DNA of 64,000 nt, taken from NCBI GenBank assembly GCA_041874725.1, contig CP097466.1, positions 5,084,001-5,148,000 of the forward strand, in the 5' to 3' direction. A program made the position numbers and the translations under genes. Shown in pieces: positions 8,770 to 16,927 of the stretch. How positions within the stretch are numbered: position 1 is the stretch's first letter; each line of letters starts with the position of its first letter. The stretch comes from Duganella sp. BuS-21. Lineage in GTDB: Bacteria > Pseudomonadota > Gammaproteobacteria > Burkholderiales > Burkholderiaceae_D. The notes under the pieces are model-generated. The model was not told the DNA's origin, made no database searches, and worked only from the letters and a program-made list of their open reading frames with translations.

Positions 8770-9495
8770 CTACGGCTTGACGGCGACCAGGTTGATCAGC
8801 GTTTCCTCGCGCACGGCGGGCGGTTTGATGCGCAGCGCGGTTTCCAGCAGGCCCAGGTCTTCGCGGCTCCACCACAGGAAGGGATAGGACACCGCGCTAT
8901 CCGGCACCGAGAAGCCGGCGGCGCGCACCATTGCCAGGTATTCGGGCGCGGTCTTTTGCACGTCCATCGGGTGGCGGAACAGCAGGCGGATGATCCACGA
9001 GTGGATGTAACGCCGCGTCGATTCGGCAAACAGCAGCACGCCGCCCGGTTTCAGCACGCGGTAGAACTCCGCGATCGCGCGCTCCTGGTCGATCAGGTGA
9101 TGAAAGGTCTGGTGGCAGAACAGCAGGTCGACCGAATTGTCCTCCAGCTTGATGTTGGAACTGGAACAGCAGATGAATTCCACCGGGATGTTCAGCGCCG
9201 CGACTTCTTTGGCCGATGCCTGCAGCATCTCGGGATCGATGTCCATGCCGATCAGGCGCTGCGGCGCGAAGCGCTGGTGCAGCTTGCCCAGCGAACGGCC
9301 AAAGCCGCAACCCACGTCCGCCACCACGCCGAAGCTGCGCGGCGCACCGGCCGGCATCAAACGGTCCAGGTCCGCCAGCGCTCGTTCCAGCACGTGCACG
9401 GTCCAGGTCTCGGTGCGCAGGAACCACTTGCCGAACGCCGTCTCCGGCACATGCGGGTCGCTTGGCGGCTGCATCAAATCCAAATTGGCGCTCAT
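8770..9495 (-). CDS. Class I SAM-dependent methyltransferase
   Basis: A 241-residue methyltransferase of the Methyltransf_11 type. Motif I is VVADVGCGFGRSLG at about residues 55-68, the acidic SAM-ribose residue is in LIGMDIDP, and the later motif is FYRVLKPGGVLLFAES. The start at 9495 precedes MSANLDLMQPP; the longer frame is non-coding in composition. It is divergent from the deacetylase gene and about 0.9 kb from the end of the aryl-polyene cluster. E. coli-type APE clusters contain a methyltransferase (ApeB) and none is present inside this cluster, so it may O-methylate the aryl head; this is inference from position. Confidence 0.85.
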   Translation of the reverse strand: MSANLDLMQPPSDPHVPETAFGKWFLRTETWTVHVLERALADLDRLMPAGAPRSFGVVADVGCGFGRSLGKLHQRFAPQRLIGMDIDPEMLQASAKEVAALNIPVEFICCSSSNIKLEDNSVDLLFCHQTFHHLIDQERAIAEFYRVLKPGGVLLFAESTRRYIHSWIIRLLFRHPMDVQKTAPEYLAMVRAAGFSVPDSAVSYPFLWWSREDLGLLETALRIKPPAVREETLINLVAVKP

Positions 9496-9571
9496 AAGCT
9501 CTCTTCTCTTCAACGTTGTTCGATGCGCGGCGCGGCGGGCGAATTCACGTACAATGTCGGACCCCGTCGAA

Positions 9572-10420
9572 ATGATCCGTATCGTGCCTGTCTTCCGTCC
9601 GCGCCTGCTGCTTGCTGCTTTCTCTCTACTGCTGTGGTGCGCTGGCGCCCTGGCGCAGGCGCCCGTGCGTTTTCTGCTGACCTTCGACGACGGCCCCGCC
9701 GCCGCCGTCAACCACAACCCGACCGTCCAGGTGCTCGAGGTGCTGGCCAGGCGCCGCATCAAGGCCGTGTTTTTCACCCAGACCCGCGCCTGGAACGGCG
9801 GCGGCACCGAAATGGGCCGCTTCCTGATCCGCCGCGAGCACGCCGAGGACCACGTGGTGGCACTGCACTCTGCCACCAAGCTTCACGCCAACCACCGCTT
9901 CATGAACCGCGAAGAGCTGGAGCGCAACCTGCAGGCCGGCGTCGACGACCTGCGGGGCGAAACCGGCGTCGACCCCAAGCTGGTGCGGCCGCCCTTCTGG
10001 GCCTACGACGCCGACACGCTGGCGTCCTATCACGCGCACGGCCTGCAAATGCTGCTGACCGACCTGAATGCCAACGACGGCAAAATCTACGGCATCAACT
10101 TCAGCTGGCACAAGCGCTCCAACATGCTGACCCATCTCGCGGAAACCCGTAAACGCTGGGCCGCCGGCGCCATGCCTTCGGCCGACGGCTACACGCCGGT
10201 GGTGGTCACCTTCCACGACGTCAACACCTACACCGCGCGCCACATCGAGGAATACCTCGACATCCTGCTGGACGTGGCGCGCGAACTGAACGTGCCGCTG
10301 GCCGACCAGCCCTTCTACACCAACCGCGATGAACTGGAACGCGCCGCGCTGGCCGCCAGCGTCAACAGCGCGGACGCCAAGCCGCACCTGCCCGGCCTGT
10401 GGAACTGGCTCTGGCAATAA
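9572..10420 (+). CDS. Secreted polysaccharide deacetylase (NodB domain)
   Basis: A 282-residue protein with a signal peptide (MIRIVPVFRPRLLLAAF... cleaved after GALAQA, about residue 29). The NodB domain begins with FLLTFDDGP, the metal/catalytic aspartate pair. LHSATKLHANH supplies the first metal histidine, RPPFWAYD the arginine-containing motif, and TFHDVN the later histidine. It would remove N-acetyl groups from a cell-surface or wall polymer. An upstream in-frame ATG at 9554 would add six residues; 9572 fits the signal peptide better. It abuts the convergent PPTase gene. Confidence 0.82.
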   Translation: MIRIVPVFRPRLLLAAFSLLLWCAGALAQAPVRFLLTFDDGPAAAVNHNPTVQVLEVLARRRIKAVFFTQTRAWNGGGTEMGRFLIRREHAEDHVVALHSATKLHANHRFMNREELERNLQAGVDDLRGETGVDPKLVRPPFWAYDADTLASYHAHGLQMLLTDLNANDGKIYGINFSWHKRSNMLTHLAETRKRWAAGAMPSADGYTPVVVTFHDVNTYTARHIEEYLDILLDVARELNVPLADQPFYTNRDELERAALAASVNSADAKPHLPGLWNWLWQ

Positions 10421-11041
10421 TTACGGCAGTACGGCCAGCTCGATCTGCGGCGCGCGCGCCAGCGGTAGCGCGCTGCACACCACCACCGACAACTCCGCAT
10501 GCGGCACGGCGACGCAATGCCCATCGGCCGCGCCCAGCTTGAAGCACGCTTCCTTCTCGCTCCACAAACGATAGAAACCGTCGATCCGCTGCTCGTCCGG
10601 CAGTTCCTGGATACGCGCCCACTGCGCCATCTCGCCGGCGTCGAAGGCTTGTGCCGCCAGCGCCGCCAGATCCCGCGTACCGTCGCGCAGTTCGATGTCC
10701 AGCCCCAGCGCGGTCTGCGCGCTGACCGCGCACGCCACCCAGCGCCCGCTGTGCGCAATACTGAAGCCCGGCGTCGGCCCTTTCAGCACCGGTGCCGACA
10801 GGCGCGGCGCCTTGCCCACCTGCTCCTCCAGTTGCACATCCTGCGGCGCCACACCCAGCACGCGCGCCAGCGCCACGCGCAGCAGCACGCGGCCGACGAT
10901 GAACTGGCGCTGCCGCTGTGCACGCACAAAACGCTGATGGCGCGCCATCTCGCTGGCGCCCAGCCAGCCGCGATAGCGCTGCAGATCGGCGTCCGTCACC
11001 GCATCCGCGTCGACCATCCACAACCAGACGGCTGCATTCAT
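10421..11041 (-). CDS. 4'-phosphopantetheinyl transferase of the aryl-polyene cluster
   Basis: A 206-residue Sfp/AcpT-like transferase that installs phosphopantetheine on acyl carrier proteins. The Mg-binding GLDIE and the signature FYRLWSEKEACFKLG are both present at about residues 111-115 and 155-169. It is the last gene of the aryl-polyene operon, one base after the preceding gene, so it is likely dedicated to the two ACPs of the cluster. Its small size is at the low end of the family. Confidence 0.88.
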   Translation of the reverse strand: MNAAVWLWMVDADAVTDADLQRYRGWLGASEMARHQRFVRAQRQRQFIVGRVLLRVALARVLGVAPQDVQLEEQVGKAPRLSAPVLKGPTPGFSIAHSGRWVACAVSAQTALGLDIELRDGTRDLAALAAQAFDAGEMAQWARIQELPDEQRIDGFYRLWSEKEACFKLGAADGHCVAVPHAELSVVVCSALPLARAPQIELAVLP

Positions 11042-11042
11042 G

Positions 11043-11477
11043 TCAGGGCGCGATCTTGACGAAATCGCCCTTCAGCGCGACGCCTGCCATGATGGCGCCT
11101 TCCGCGCATTCGAACTCGGTGGCGCTGGCCATTTCAACGTTGTTGAAATTGCTGACGATGTTGACCACCGCATTGGCGCCGACATCCTGCGCGCGCTTCT
11201 GCAGCGCCAGCATGGCCGACAGGAACACCCAGTTGCACGCCGTCTCGGCCGGCTTGCCGAAGCTGTTGGTGCGCTGGCTGGTTTTGTCGGTGATGACGGT
11301 GGACGTCACCGGCGGCGTCGGCTGGCCGGCGAAGTAGAACTTGACCGAATCGCCCAGGCGCGACTGCGCATTGTTGGCGGCCATGGCGCCGGCGATCGGG
11401 AACTTGAGCATGGTGTCGGCGGCGCCGGCGGAGAACGAAGCGGCCAGCAGCGTAGCGGCAAAAAGCGTTTTCTTCAT
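11043..11477 (-). CDS. Exported small protein of aryl-polyene clusters ('excinuclease'-annotated family)
   Basis: A 144-residue protein with a cleavable signal peptide (MKKTLFAATLLAASFSAGAA) and a conserved GANAVVNIVSNF segment. Similar proteins in APE clusters are often mislabelled as an excinuclease ATPase subunit; nothing here resembles a nuclease or ATPase, and it is predicted periplasmic. It lies between the last ketosynthase and the PPTase. It may help deposit or stabilise the pigment at the outer membrane, but its function is unknown. Confidence 0.75.
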   Translation of the reverse strand: MKKTLFAATLLAASFSAGAADTMLKFPIAGAMAANNAQSRLGDSVKFYFAGQPTPPVTSTVITDKTSQRTNSFGKPAETACNWVFLSAMLALQKRAQDVGANAVVNIVSNFNNVEMASATEFECAEGAIMAGVALKGDFVKIAP

Positions 11478-11486
11478 GGAGTTTCC

Positions 11487-12719
11487 TTAGTTGGCGTAAC
11501 GTTTGAAAATCAGCGAGGTGTTGATGCCGCCGAACGCGAAGTTATTCGACATGACGTACTCGCATTGCAGCGCACGGCCTTCGCCGGCGATGTAGTCCAG
11601 CGGCGCGCACTCCGCATCGACCGCGTCCAGGTTGATGGTCGGTGCGAACCAGCCCTCGCGCATCATCTCGATGCTGATCCACGCTTCCAGCGCGCCGCAC
11701 GCGCCCAGCGTGTGGCCCATATAACTCTTCAGCGAACTGATAGGCGTGGCGCCGCCGAACACCGCCAGCGTCGCCTGCGATTCGGCGATATCGCCCTGCT
11801 GCGTGCCGGTACCGTGCGCGTTGACGTAGCCGATATCCGACGGCTGCAGCCCGGCGTCCTGCAACGCCAGCTGCATCGCGATCTGCATGGTGGCCGCATT
11901 CGGCTGGGTGACGTGGCAGCCGTCGCTGTTGGTGCCGAAGCCCACCAGCTCCGCATGGATGACGGCGCCGCGCGCCTGCGCGTGCTCCAGGTCTTCCAGG
12001 ATCAAACAGCCCGCGCCCTCGCCGATCACCAGACCATCGCGACCGCCGTCGAAGGGACGCGGCGTGGTGCCACCGGCGTCGTTGCGGGTGCTGGTGGCGA
12101 ACAGCGTATCGAACACCGCCGCCTCGGTGGCGCACAATTCCTCGGCGCCGCCGGCCACCATGGCCACCTGCTTGCCGCCCTTGATCGCCTCGTAGGCATA
12201 GCCGATGCCTTGGCTGCCCGAGGTGCACGCGCTGGAGGTCGTGATCACACGCCCGGTAATCCCGAAAAATACGCCGATGTTGACCGGCGCCGTGTGCGCC
12301 ATCATCTTGATGTAGGTGGTGGCGTTGATGCCCTTGGTGGTGCGCTCTTCCATCATGCGGCCGAAGTCGCCGATGGCGCTCGGCGTGCCGGCCGAGGAAC
12401 CGAAGGATACGCCCATGCCGCCGTTCTTGAGCAGAGGATGCTCCAGCAGGCCGGCATCGGCCAATGCCAGCTCGGTGGCGCGGGTCGCCATCAGCGCCAC
12501 CCGGCCCATGCTGCGGATCGCCTTGCGGTTGTATTTTTCATTCAGCTCGAACGGCGCGGCCGGTGCGCCCAGGCGCGTATTCAGGCCTTCGTAGTCTTCC
12601 CACTCCGCCATGCGCACCACGGCGTTGCGGTACTCGCCGAGGCGTTCGCGAATTGCAGCCCAGTCATTGCCGATCGGGCTGATGCCCGCCATGCCGGTCA
12701 CTGCGACGCGGCGGCTCAT
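11487..12719 (-). CDS. apeR: Beta-ketoacyl-ACP synthase (KAS II type), aryl-polyene
   Basis: A 410-residue FabF-like condensing enzyme with an intact catalytic triad: Cys165 in SSACTSGSQ, His302 in AHGTGT and His336 in MGHTLGA. It performs decarboxylative condensation of malonyl-ACP with the growing chain. The gene order lipoprotein, KS, DH, KR, KS matches the ApeN-O-P-Q-R order of E. coli-type clusters, which is why this copy is called ApeR. It overlaps the KR gene by 4 bases (ATGA). Enzyme class is certain; O versus R rests on order. Confidence 0.88.
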   Translation of the reverse strand: MSRRVAVTGMAGISPIGNDWAAIRERLGEYRNAVVRMAEWEDYEGLNTRLGAPAAPFELNEKYNRKAIRSMGRVALMATRATELALADAGLLEHPLLKNGGMGVSFGSSAGTPSAIGDFGRMMEERTTKGINATTYIKMMAHTAPVNIGVFFGITGRVITTSSACTSGSQGIGYAYEAIKGGKQVAMVAGGAEELCATEAAVFDTLFATSTRNDAGGTTPRPFDGGRDGLVIGEGAGCLILEDLEHAQARGAVIHAELVGFGTNSDGCHVTQPNAATMQIAMQLALQDAGLQPSDIGYVNAHGTGTQQGDIAESQATLAVFGGATPISSLKSYMGHTLGACGALEAWISIEMMREGWFAPTINLDAVDAECAPLDYIAGEGRALQCEYVMSNNFAFGGINTSLIFKRYAN

Positions 12720-13453
12720 GCCAGACCGCCGTTGACGGAGATGACCTGGCGCGTGATGTAGCCCGCTTCCTCGCCGACCAGGAAGCTGACGGCGGCCGCC
12801 ACCTCTTCCGGCTTGCCGACGCGCCGCGCCGGTATCATCTTCAGCACTTCGTCCATCGGCACATCCTCGATCATGTCGGTGTCGATCAGCCCCGGCGCCA
12901 CGCAGTTGACGGTGATGGCGCGTTTGGCCAGCTCCAGCGCCAGCGCCTTGGTGGCGCCGATGATGCCGGCCTTGGCCGCGCTGTAGTTGACCTGCCCGCG
13001 ATTGCCGATCAGTCCCGACACCGACGCCAGCGTGACGATGCGTCCCGGCTTGCGGCGCTGGACCATCGGCATGACCAGGGGATTGAGCACGTTGTAGAAG
13101 CCATCCAGGTTCGTTTGCAGCACGATATCCCAGTCCTCGCCGGACATGGCGGGGAAGGCATTGTCGCGCGCCACGCCGGCGTTGCACACCACGCCGTAGT
13201 AGCAGCCGTGCTGCCCGATGTCCGCCTCCAGCGCTGCGGCTGTCGCCGCGCGGTCGCTGATATCGAACTGCAGCACGCGCGCGGCGCGGCCCATGGCCCC
13301 GATCTCCTGGGCCACCGCATCGGCTTCGGCGCGCTGGCTGCGGCAATGCAGCACCACGTCATAGCCGTCGCGCGCCAGGCGCAGCGCGATCGCCTTGCCG
13401 ATGCCGCGCGACGATCCGGTCACCAGAACGCTCATGGATTTATTCTGATTCAT
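12716..13453 (-). CDS. apeQ: 3-oxoacyl-ACP reductase (FabG-like), aryl-polyene
   Basis: A 245-residue short-chain dehydrogenase. NADPH-binding TGSSRGIG is at residues 12-19, NNAG-equivalent CNAGVA at 90-95, and the catalytic Ser144/146, Tyr157 and Lys161 in YSAAK. It reduces the beta-keto group after each condensation so that the dehydratase can create a double bond. The start at 13453 overlaps the dehydratase stop by 4 bases; the longer frame runs through that gene and is not used. Confidence 0.92.
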   Translation of the reverse strand: MNQNKSMSVLVTGSSRGIGKAIALRLARDGYDVVLHCRSQRAEADAVAQEIGAMGRAARVLQFDISDRAATAAALEADIGQHGCYYGVVCNAGVARDNAFPAMSGEDWDIVLQTNLDGFYNVLNPLVMPMVQRRKPGRIVTLASVSGLIGNRGQVNYSAAKAGIIGATKALALELAKRAITVNCVAPGLIDTDMIEDVPMDEVLKMIPARRVGKPEEVAAAVSFLVGEEAGYITRQVISVNGGLA

Positions 13454-13923
13454 CCTACGTTTCCATCTTTGAGAAATTGATTGACATTCGCCGGCTGGAA
13501 CACCGTCACCGTGGCCGTCGCCGCAGCAGCCATGCCGCCGGCGATATCGATGCGGCACTCGAACGCGCCCAGGCCATTCTCGGCCTGCAGCACGCGGTGC
13601 ACATGCACGTGCAGCACCTCGCCCAGCGCGAACTGCGATACCTTGGCCTCGTACTTGCGCGATCCTAGCAGGAAGCCGACTTTGACCTCCCCGCCGCGCT
13701 GCAACGCCAGCCATCCCGCATGCGCGGCGATGGCCTGCGCCATGTATTCGATGCCGACCCAGGCGCCGACGCCGGTTTCATCCGCGAGCACGCTGCCCGG
13801 ATGGACGCGCACTTCGGCGCACAGCATGTCGGTGTCCGCGCTCAGCGCGCGGTCGAGCATCACCATCTGGCCGGAGTGCGGCACCAGCGTGCGTATGTCG
13901 GGCATATGCGCAGGCACGTTCAT
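13450..13923 (-). CDS. apeP: 3-hydroxyacyl-ACP dehydratase, aryl-polyene
   Basis: A 157-residue hotdog-fold protein beginning MNVPAHMPDIRTLVPHSGQM. The segment GAWVGIEYMAQAIAAHAG at about 54-71 matches the central helix of FabZ/ApeP-like dehydratases, with His16 and Glu near residue 60 as candidate catalytic residues. In characterised aryl-polyene systems ApeP works as a heterodimer with ApeI; here the ApeI-like domain is fused to the adenylation enzyme at 23549-25342. Four-base overlaps on both sides show tight coupling. Confidence 0.87.
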   Translation of the reverse strand: MNVPAHMPDIRTLVPHSGQMVMLDRALSADTDMLCAEVRVHPGSVLADETGVGAWVGIEYMAQAIAAHAGWLALQRGGEVKVGFLLGSRKYEAKVSQFALGEVLHVHVHRVLQAENGLGAFECRIDIAGGMAAAATATVTVFQPANVNQFLKDGNVG

Positions 13924-15110
13924 GCCGACCTCCCCAGCACCAGTACCGCGTTCGATCCGCCGAAGGCGAAGGAGCTGCTCAACACACGGCGCAGCGGCCG
14001 GCCCAGCGTGGCGCCCACCGGCGCCAGATTCAGGGCCGGCAGCGCGCCGTCGGCGGCGCCGTCCCACAGATGCGGCGGCAGCCTGCCTTGCGGATTATCG
14101 TCCTGCATCGCCAGCCAGCACAGCGCCGCCTCGATCGCGGCCGCAGCGCCCAATGTGTGGCCGGTGAACGGCTTGGTCGAGCTGACCGGCACCTCGCAGC
14201 CGAACAGTCCCGCGATGACCTTGGACTCCATCGCGTCGTTCTGCGGCGTGGCAGTGCCGTGCATATTGACATAGTCGATCTGCGACGGCTGCAGGCCGGC
14301 GCGCTGCAAGGCCTGCGTCATCGCCAGCCGCGCGCCTTCGCCGGCCGGATCAGGCGCCGACATATGGTGACCGTCGGACGACTCGCCCCAGCCCAGCAGC
14401 GCCACCGGCGCAGAATCTGCTTCTGCGGTCATGAGGAACAGCGCCGCACCCTCGCCGATATTGATGCCGCGCCGGTTGGCGCTCATCGGATTGCACTGCT
14501 CCGGGCTGACCGACTCCAGCGCCGCGAAACCGGCCACCGTAAAACTGCACAGCGAATCGGCGCCGCCGGTGATGACCGCATCGCACAAGCCCATGCGGAT
14601 CAGGCGCGCGGCGCTGGCTATGGCCTTGGCGCTGGACGAACAGGCGCTCGAATGCACGTAGGCCGGGCCGCACAGGCCCAGCTCCTGCGCCAGCATCTCG
14701 GCCGGCGATCCCATCTCCTGCATCGCATAATGAAAATCCACCGGCAGCGACCCAACTGCCGCATGCCGGCCCACCGCCAGCTCGGTCTCGCCGATGCCGG
14801 AGGTGCTGGTGCCGAGCACCACGCCGACGCGCTGCGTGCCGTAGCGTGCGATCGCCGCCTCCACTGCGGGCCGGATCTGCGCCAGCGCCGCCAGCACCAG
14901 CGCGTTATTGCGACTGCGCTGATGCGGCGGCAGGTGCGCCACCGAAGGCAATTCCGCCTGCACGGCGCCCAGCGGCAGCTCGCGTCCCGACGACCAGCGG
15001 CTGGTCGCCGCCACGCCGGTTTCACCGGCATACAGGCGTGCCTTGACCTGCGCGTGGCTGGCGCCCAATGCGCAGATGATGCCGCAATCGTTCAGGTAGA
15101 TATTCAACAT
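13920..15110 (-). CDS. apeO: Beta-ketoacyl-ACP synthase, aryl-polyene elongation
   Basis: A 396-residue ketosynthase with Cys157 in HSSACSSSAK, His284 in NMHGTATPQ and His318 in TGHTLGA, so it is catalytically competent. By gene order it corresponds to ApeO, the ketosynthase that pairs with the truncated chain-length factor ApeC. The first ~95 residues are more divergent than in FabF, as is usual for this subfamily. It starts immediately after the stop codon of the DUF3261 lipoprotein gene. Confidence 0.88.
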   Translation of the reverse strand: MLNIYLNDCGIICALGASHAQVKARLYAGETGVAATSRWSSGRELPLGAVQAELPSVAHLPPHQRSRNNALVLAALAQIRPAVEAAIARYGTQRVGVVLGTSTSGIGETELAVGRHAAVGSLPVDFHYAMQEMGSPAEMLAQELGLCGPAYVHSSACSSSAKAIASAARLIRMGLCDAVITGGADSLCSFTVAGFAALESVSPEQCNPMSANRRGINIGEGAALFLMTAEADSAPVALLGWGESSDGHHMSAPDPAGEGARLAMTQALQRAGLQPSQIDYVNMHGTATPQNDAMESKVIAGLFGCEVPVSSTKPFTGHTLGAAAAIEAALCWLAMQDDNPQGRLPPHLWDGAADGALPALNLAPVGATLGRPLRRVLSSSFAFGGSNAVLVLGRSA

Positions 15111-15689
15111 TCAGGTCTCGGGTGCAAACTGTATCGTGAGCTTATAGTGATATCGCAGGTTTTCCAACACCACCGTGCCGCTCCAGCGCGGCGTGCCGCT
15201 GTAGGCGATCTCCATGATAGGCTCATCGGCCAGGTACAGGGTGCGCTTGCTGCCCTGCTCCGCCACCCGCCAGCCGGCCGGCAGCGTGGCGGCGATGGCC
15301 TCGGCCGGCCACAGCGTCAGCTGCATGTCCTCCAGCACATCCTCGGCGCGCACCTGCGACGGCAGCATCACATGCCGCCACGAGGTCAACTCCTTGCCGT
15401 CGTAGCGCAGCGTCAGCACGCGCTGGCCGAAGGCCAGGCCGACGACATCGATGGCGTCCGGTTCCACCTGCAGGGCAACGTCCAGTTCATCAATGCGGCC
15501 GTTTCGTTCCACCTTCAGGTGCTGCTGCACGCTGATGGATGCGCCCAACGTGGCCGGCGCCAGCTTGAGGCCGAGCCGCGCCTGCGGCGGCGGCGCGGTG
15601 CTGGCACAGGCCCCCAGCAGCAGCGTCAACGCCACAGCGGCAATCTTCGCCGGCGCCCGCAAGTGACGTGACGTCAGGCCGGCGAACAT
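15111..15689 (-). CDS. DUF3261 outer-membrane lipoprotein of the aryl-polyene cluster
   Basis: A 192-residue protein with a lipobox LLLGACAS (lipidated Cys at about residue 28) after a basic N terminus. The rest is beta-rich. Its place between the export/oxidoreductase genes and the ketosynthase corresponds to apeN in enterobacterial clusters. Together with LolA-like and MMPL proteins it probably forms the route that inserts the polyene lipid into the outer membrane. It overlaps the flavoprotein gene by 16 bases. Confidence 0.8.
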   Translation of the reverse strand: MFAGLTSRHLRAPAKIAAVALTLLLGACASTAPPPQARLGLKLAPATLGASISVQQHLKVERNGRIDELDVALQVEPDAIDVVGLAFGQRVLTLRYDGKELTSWRHVMLPSQVRAEDVLEDMQLTLWPAEAIAATLPAGWRVAEQGSKRTLYLADEPIMEIAYSGTPRWSGTVVLENLRYHYKLTIQFAPET

Positions 15690-16927
15690 AGGGCCTCCAG
15701 CGCCGCCAGCCGGCGCGACGTTTCCTTCACCAACGGATTGCTCAAGTCCCAGGCATAACCGGCCAGGATGGACGCGATCATGCGCTTGACCTCGGGCTGC
15801 TTCTGCTCATGGAACAGGATCTTCTGGAAACCGCCCGCGTACCACGACTCGACGAAGGCGCGGAAGGTGTCCACGCCCTTGCGCAGCGGCGCGCCGTAAT
15901 CGGCCTGCCAGTCCACCGTCTCGCCGGCGAACTGGCGCTGCAGCGCGGCTGCCGCCAGGCTGGCCGATTTGAAGGCGATGGTGACGCCCGACGAAAACAC
16001 CGGATCGAGGAATTCGCCGGCGTTGCCCAGCAGCGCGTAACCCTGGCCCCACAGTTTTTCCACATTGGCCGAATAGCCGGTGATCTGGCGCGCGGGCGTG
16101 TCCCACTTGGCGTTGCCCAGCAAGGCGTGCAGCGACGGCTCTTCCGCCACAATGGCCTGCAGGCGCTCGGTCGGCGTGCCTTGGTAGCGGTCGAGGAAGC
16201 TGGTCTCCGCCACCACGCCCTGCGAGCAGCGGCCGCCGGCGAACGGAATGGTCCAGAACCAGACGTCGCAATGCTTGGGATGTACGGTTACACGGATCTT
16301 GTTGCGGTCGAAACCGGCGTCGCGGATGACGTCTTCGACGTGAGTGAAGATGGCGCCGCGCACCGGGAAATTGGACGGCGTCTCCAGCTTCAGCAAGCGT
16401 GGCAGGATGCGACCAAAGCCGCTGGCGTCGAGAATGAAGCCCGCATCGACTGCGTACTCATGGCCGTCCGCATGGCGCACCGTGACGCGCGCGCCGCCGT
16501 TGGCGCCCTGCCCCAGCTCGATGTTCAGCACCTCATGGCGATAGCGTACTTCCGCGCCGAAGCGCTCGGCCTCTTTTGCCAGGATGTGGTCAAAGTCGGC
16601 GCGCTGCACCTGGTAGGTGGTGCCCCAGCCTTCCGAGTGCTTATCGCGGAAATCGAAATCGGTGTAGCAGCCGTCGCGCATGAAGGCGGCGCCGTTCTTG
16701 AACTGGAAGCCCGCCTCCACCACCGCGCGCAGCATGCCCGCCTGCTCAAGGTAGGCCATACTTTGCGGCAGCAGGCTCTCGCCGATGGAAAAGCGCGGGA
16801 ACTGCTCGCGCTCGATCACCAGCACCTGCCGGCCCTGCTGGCGCAGCAGGGCCGCAGCCACCGCGCCCGCCGGCCCGGCACCGACAATCAGGATTTCAGC
16901 TGTTTCGATAGGCGATGCGTCAGTCAT
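15674..16927 (-). CDS. FAD-dependent oxidoreductase, tryptophan-halogenase-like
   Basis: A 417-residue flavoprotein. The Rossmann motif VGAGPAGA is at residues 15-22, FPRFSIGESLLP at 43-54, and GFQFKNGAAF at 73-82. Lys77 sits where flavin-dependent halogenases have their catalytic lysine. WFWTIP at 223-228 fits the halogenase WxWxIP motif. Related genes occur in flexirubin and xanthomonadin clusters, where halogenated pigments are known. It could halogenate or hydroxylate the aryl head group. It is embedded in the operon with 8- and 16-base overlaps. Confidence 0.8.
   Translation of the reverse strand: MTDASPIETAEILIVGAGPAGAVAAALLRQQGRQVLVIEREQFPRFSIGESLLPQSMAYLEQAGMLRAVVEAGFQFKNGAAFMRDGCYTDFDFRDKHSEGWGTTYQVQRADFDHILAKEAERFGAEVRYRHEVLNIELGQGANGGARVTVRHADGHEYAVDAGFILDASGFGRILPRLLKLETPSNFPVRGAIFTHVEDVIRDAGFDRNKIRVTVHPKHCDVWFWTIPFAGGRCSQGVVAETSFLDRYQGTPTERLQAIVAEEPSLHALLGNAKWDTPARQITGYSANVEKLWGQGYALLGNAGEFLDPVFSSGVTIAFKSASLAAAALQRQFAGETVDWQADYGAPLRKGVDTFRAFVESWYAGGFQKILFHEQKQPEVKRMIASILAGYAWDLSNPLVKETSRRLAALEALCSPA

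Noticed and set aside
11487..15110. Assignment of the ketosynthase genes to primary fatty-acid synthesis
   Set aside because: They overlap aryl-polyene specific genes (ApeP-like dehydratase, DUF3261 lipoprotein) and there is no fabD, fabH or acpP neighbour.
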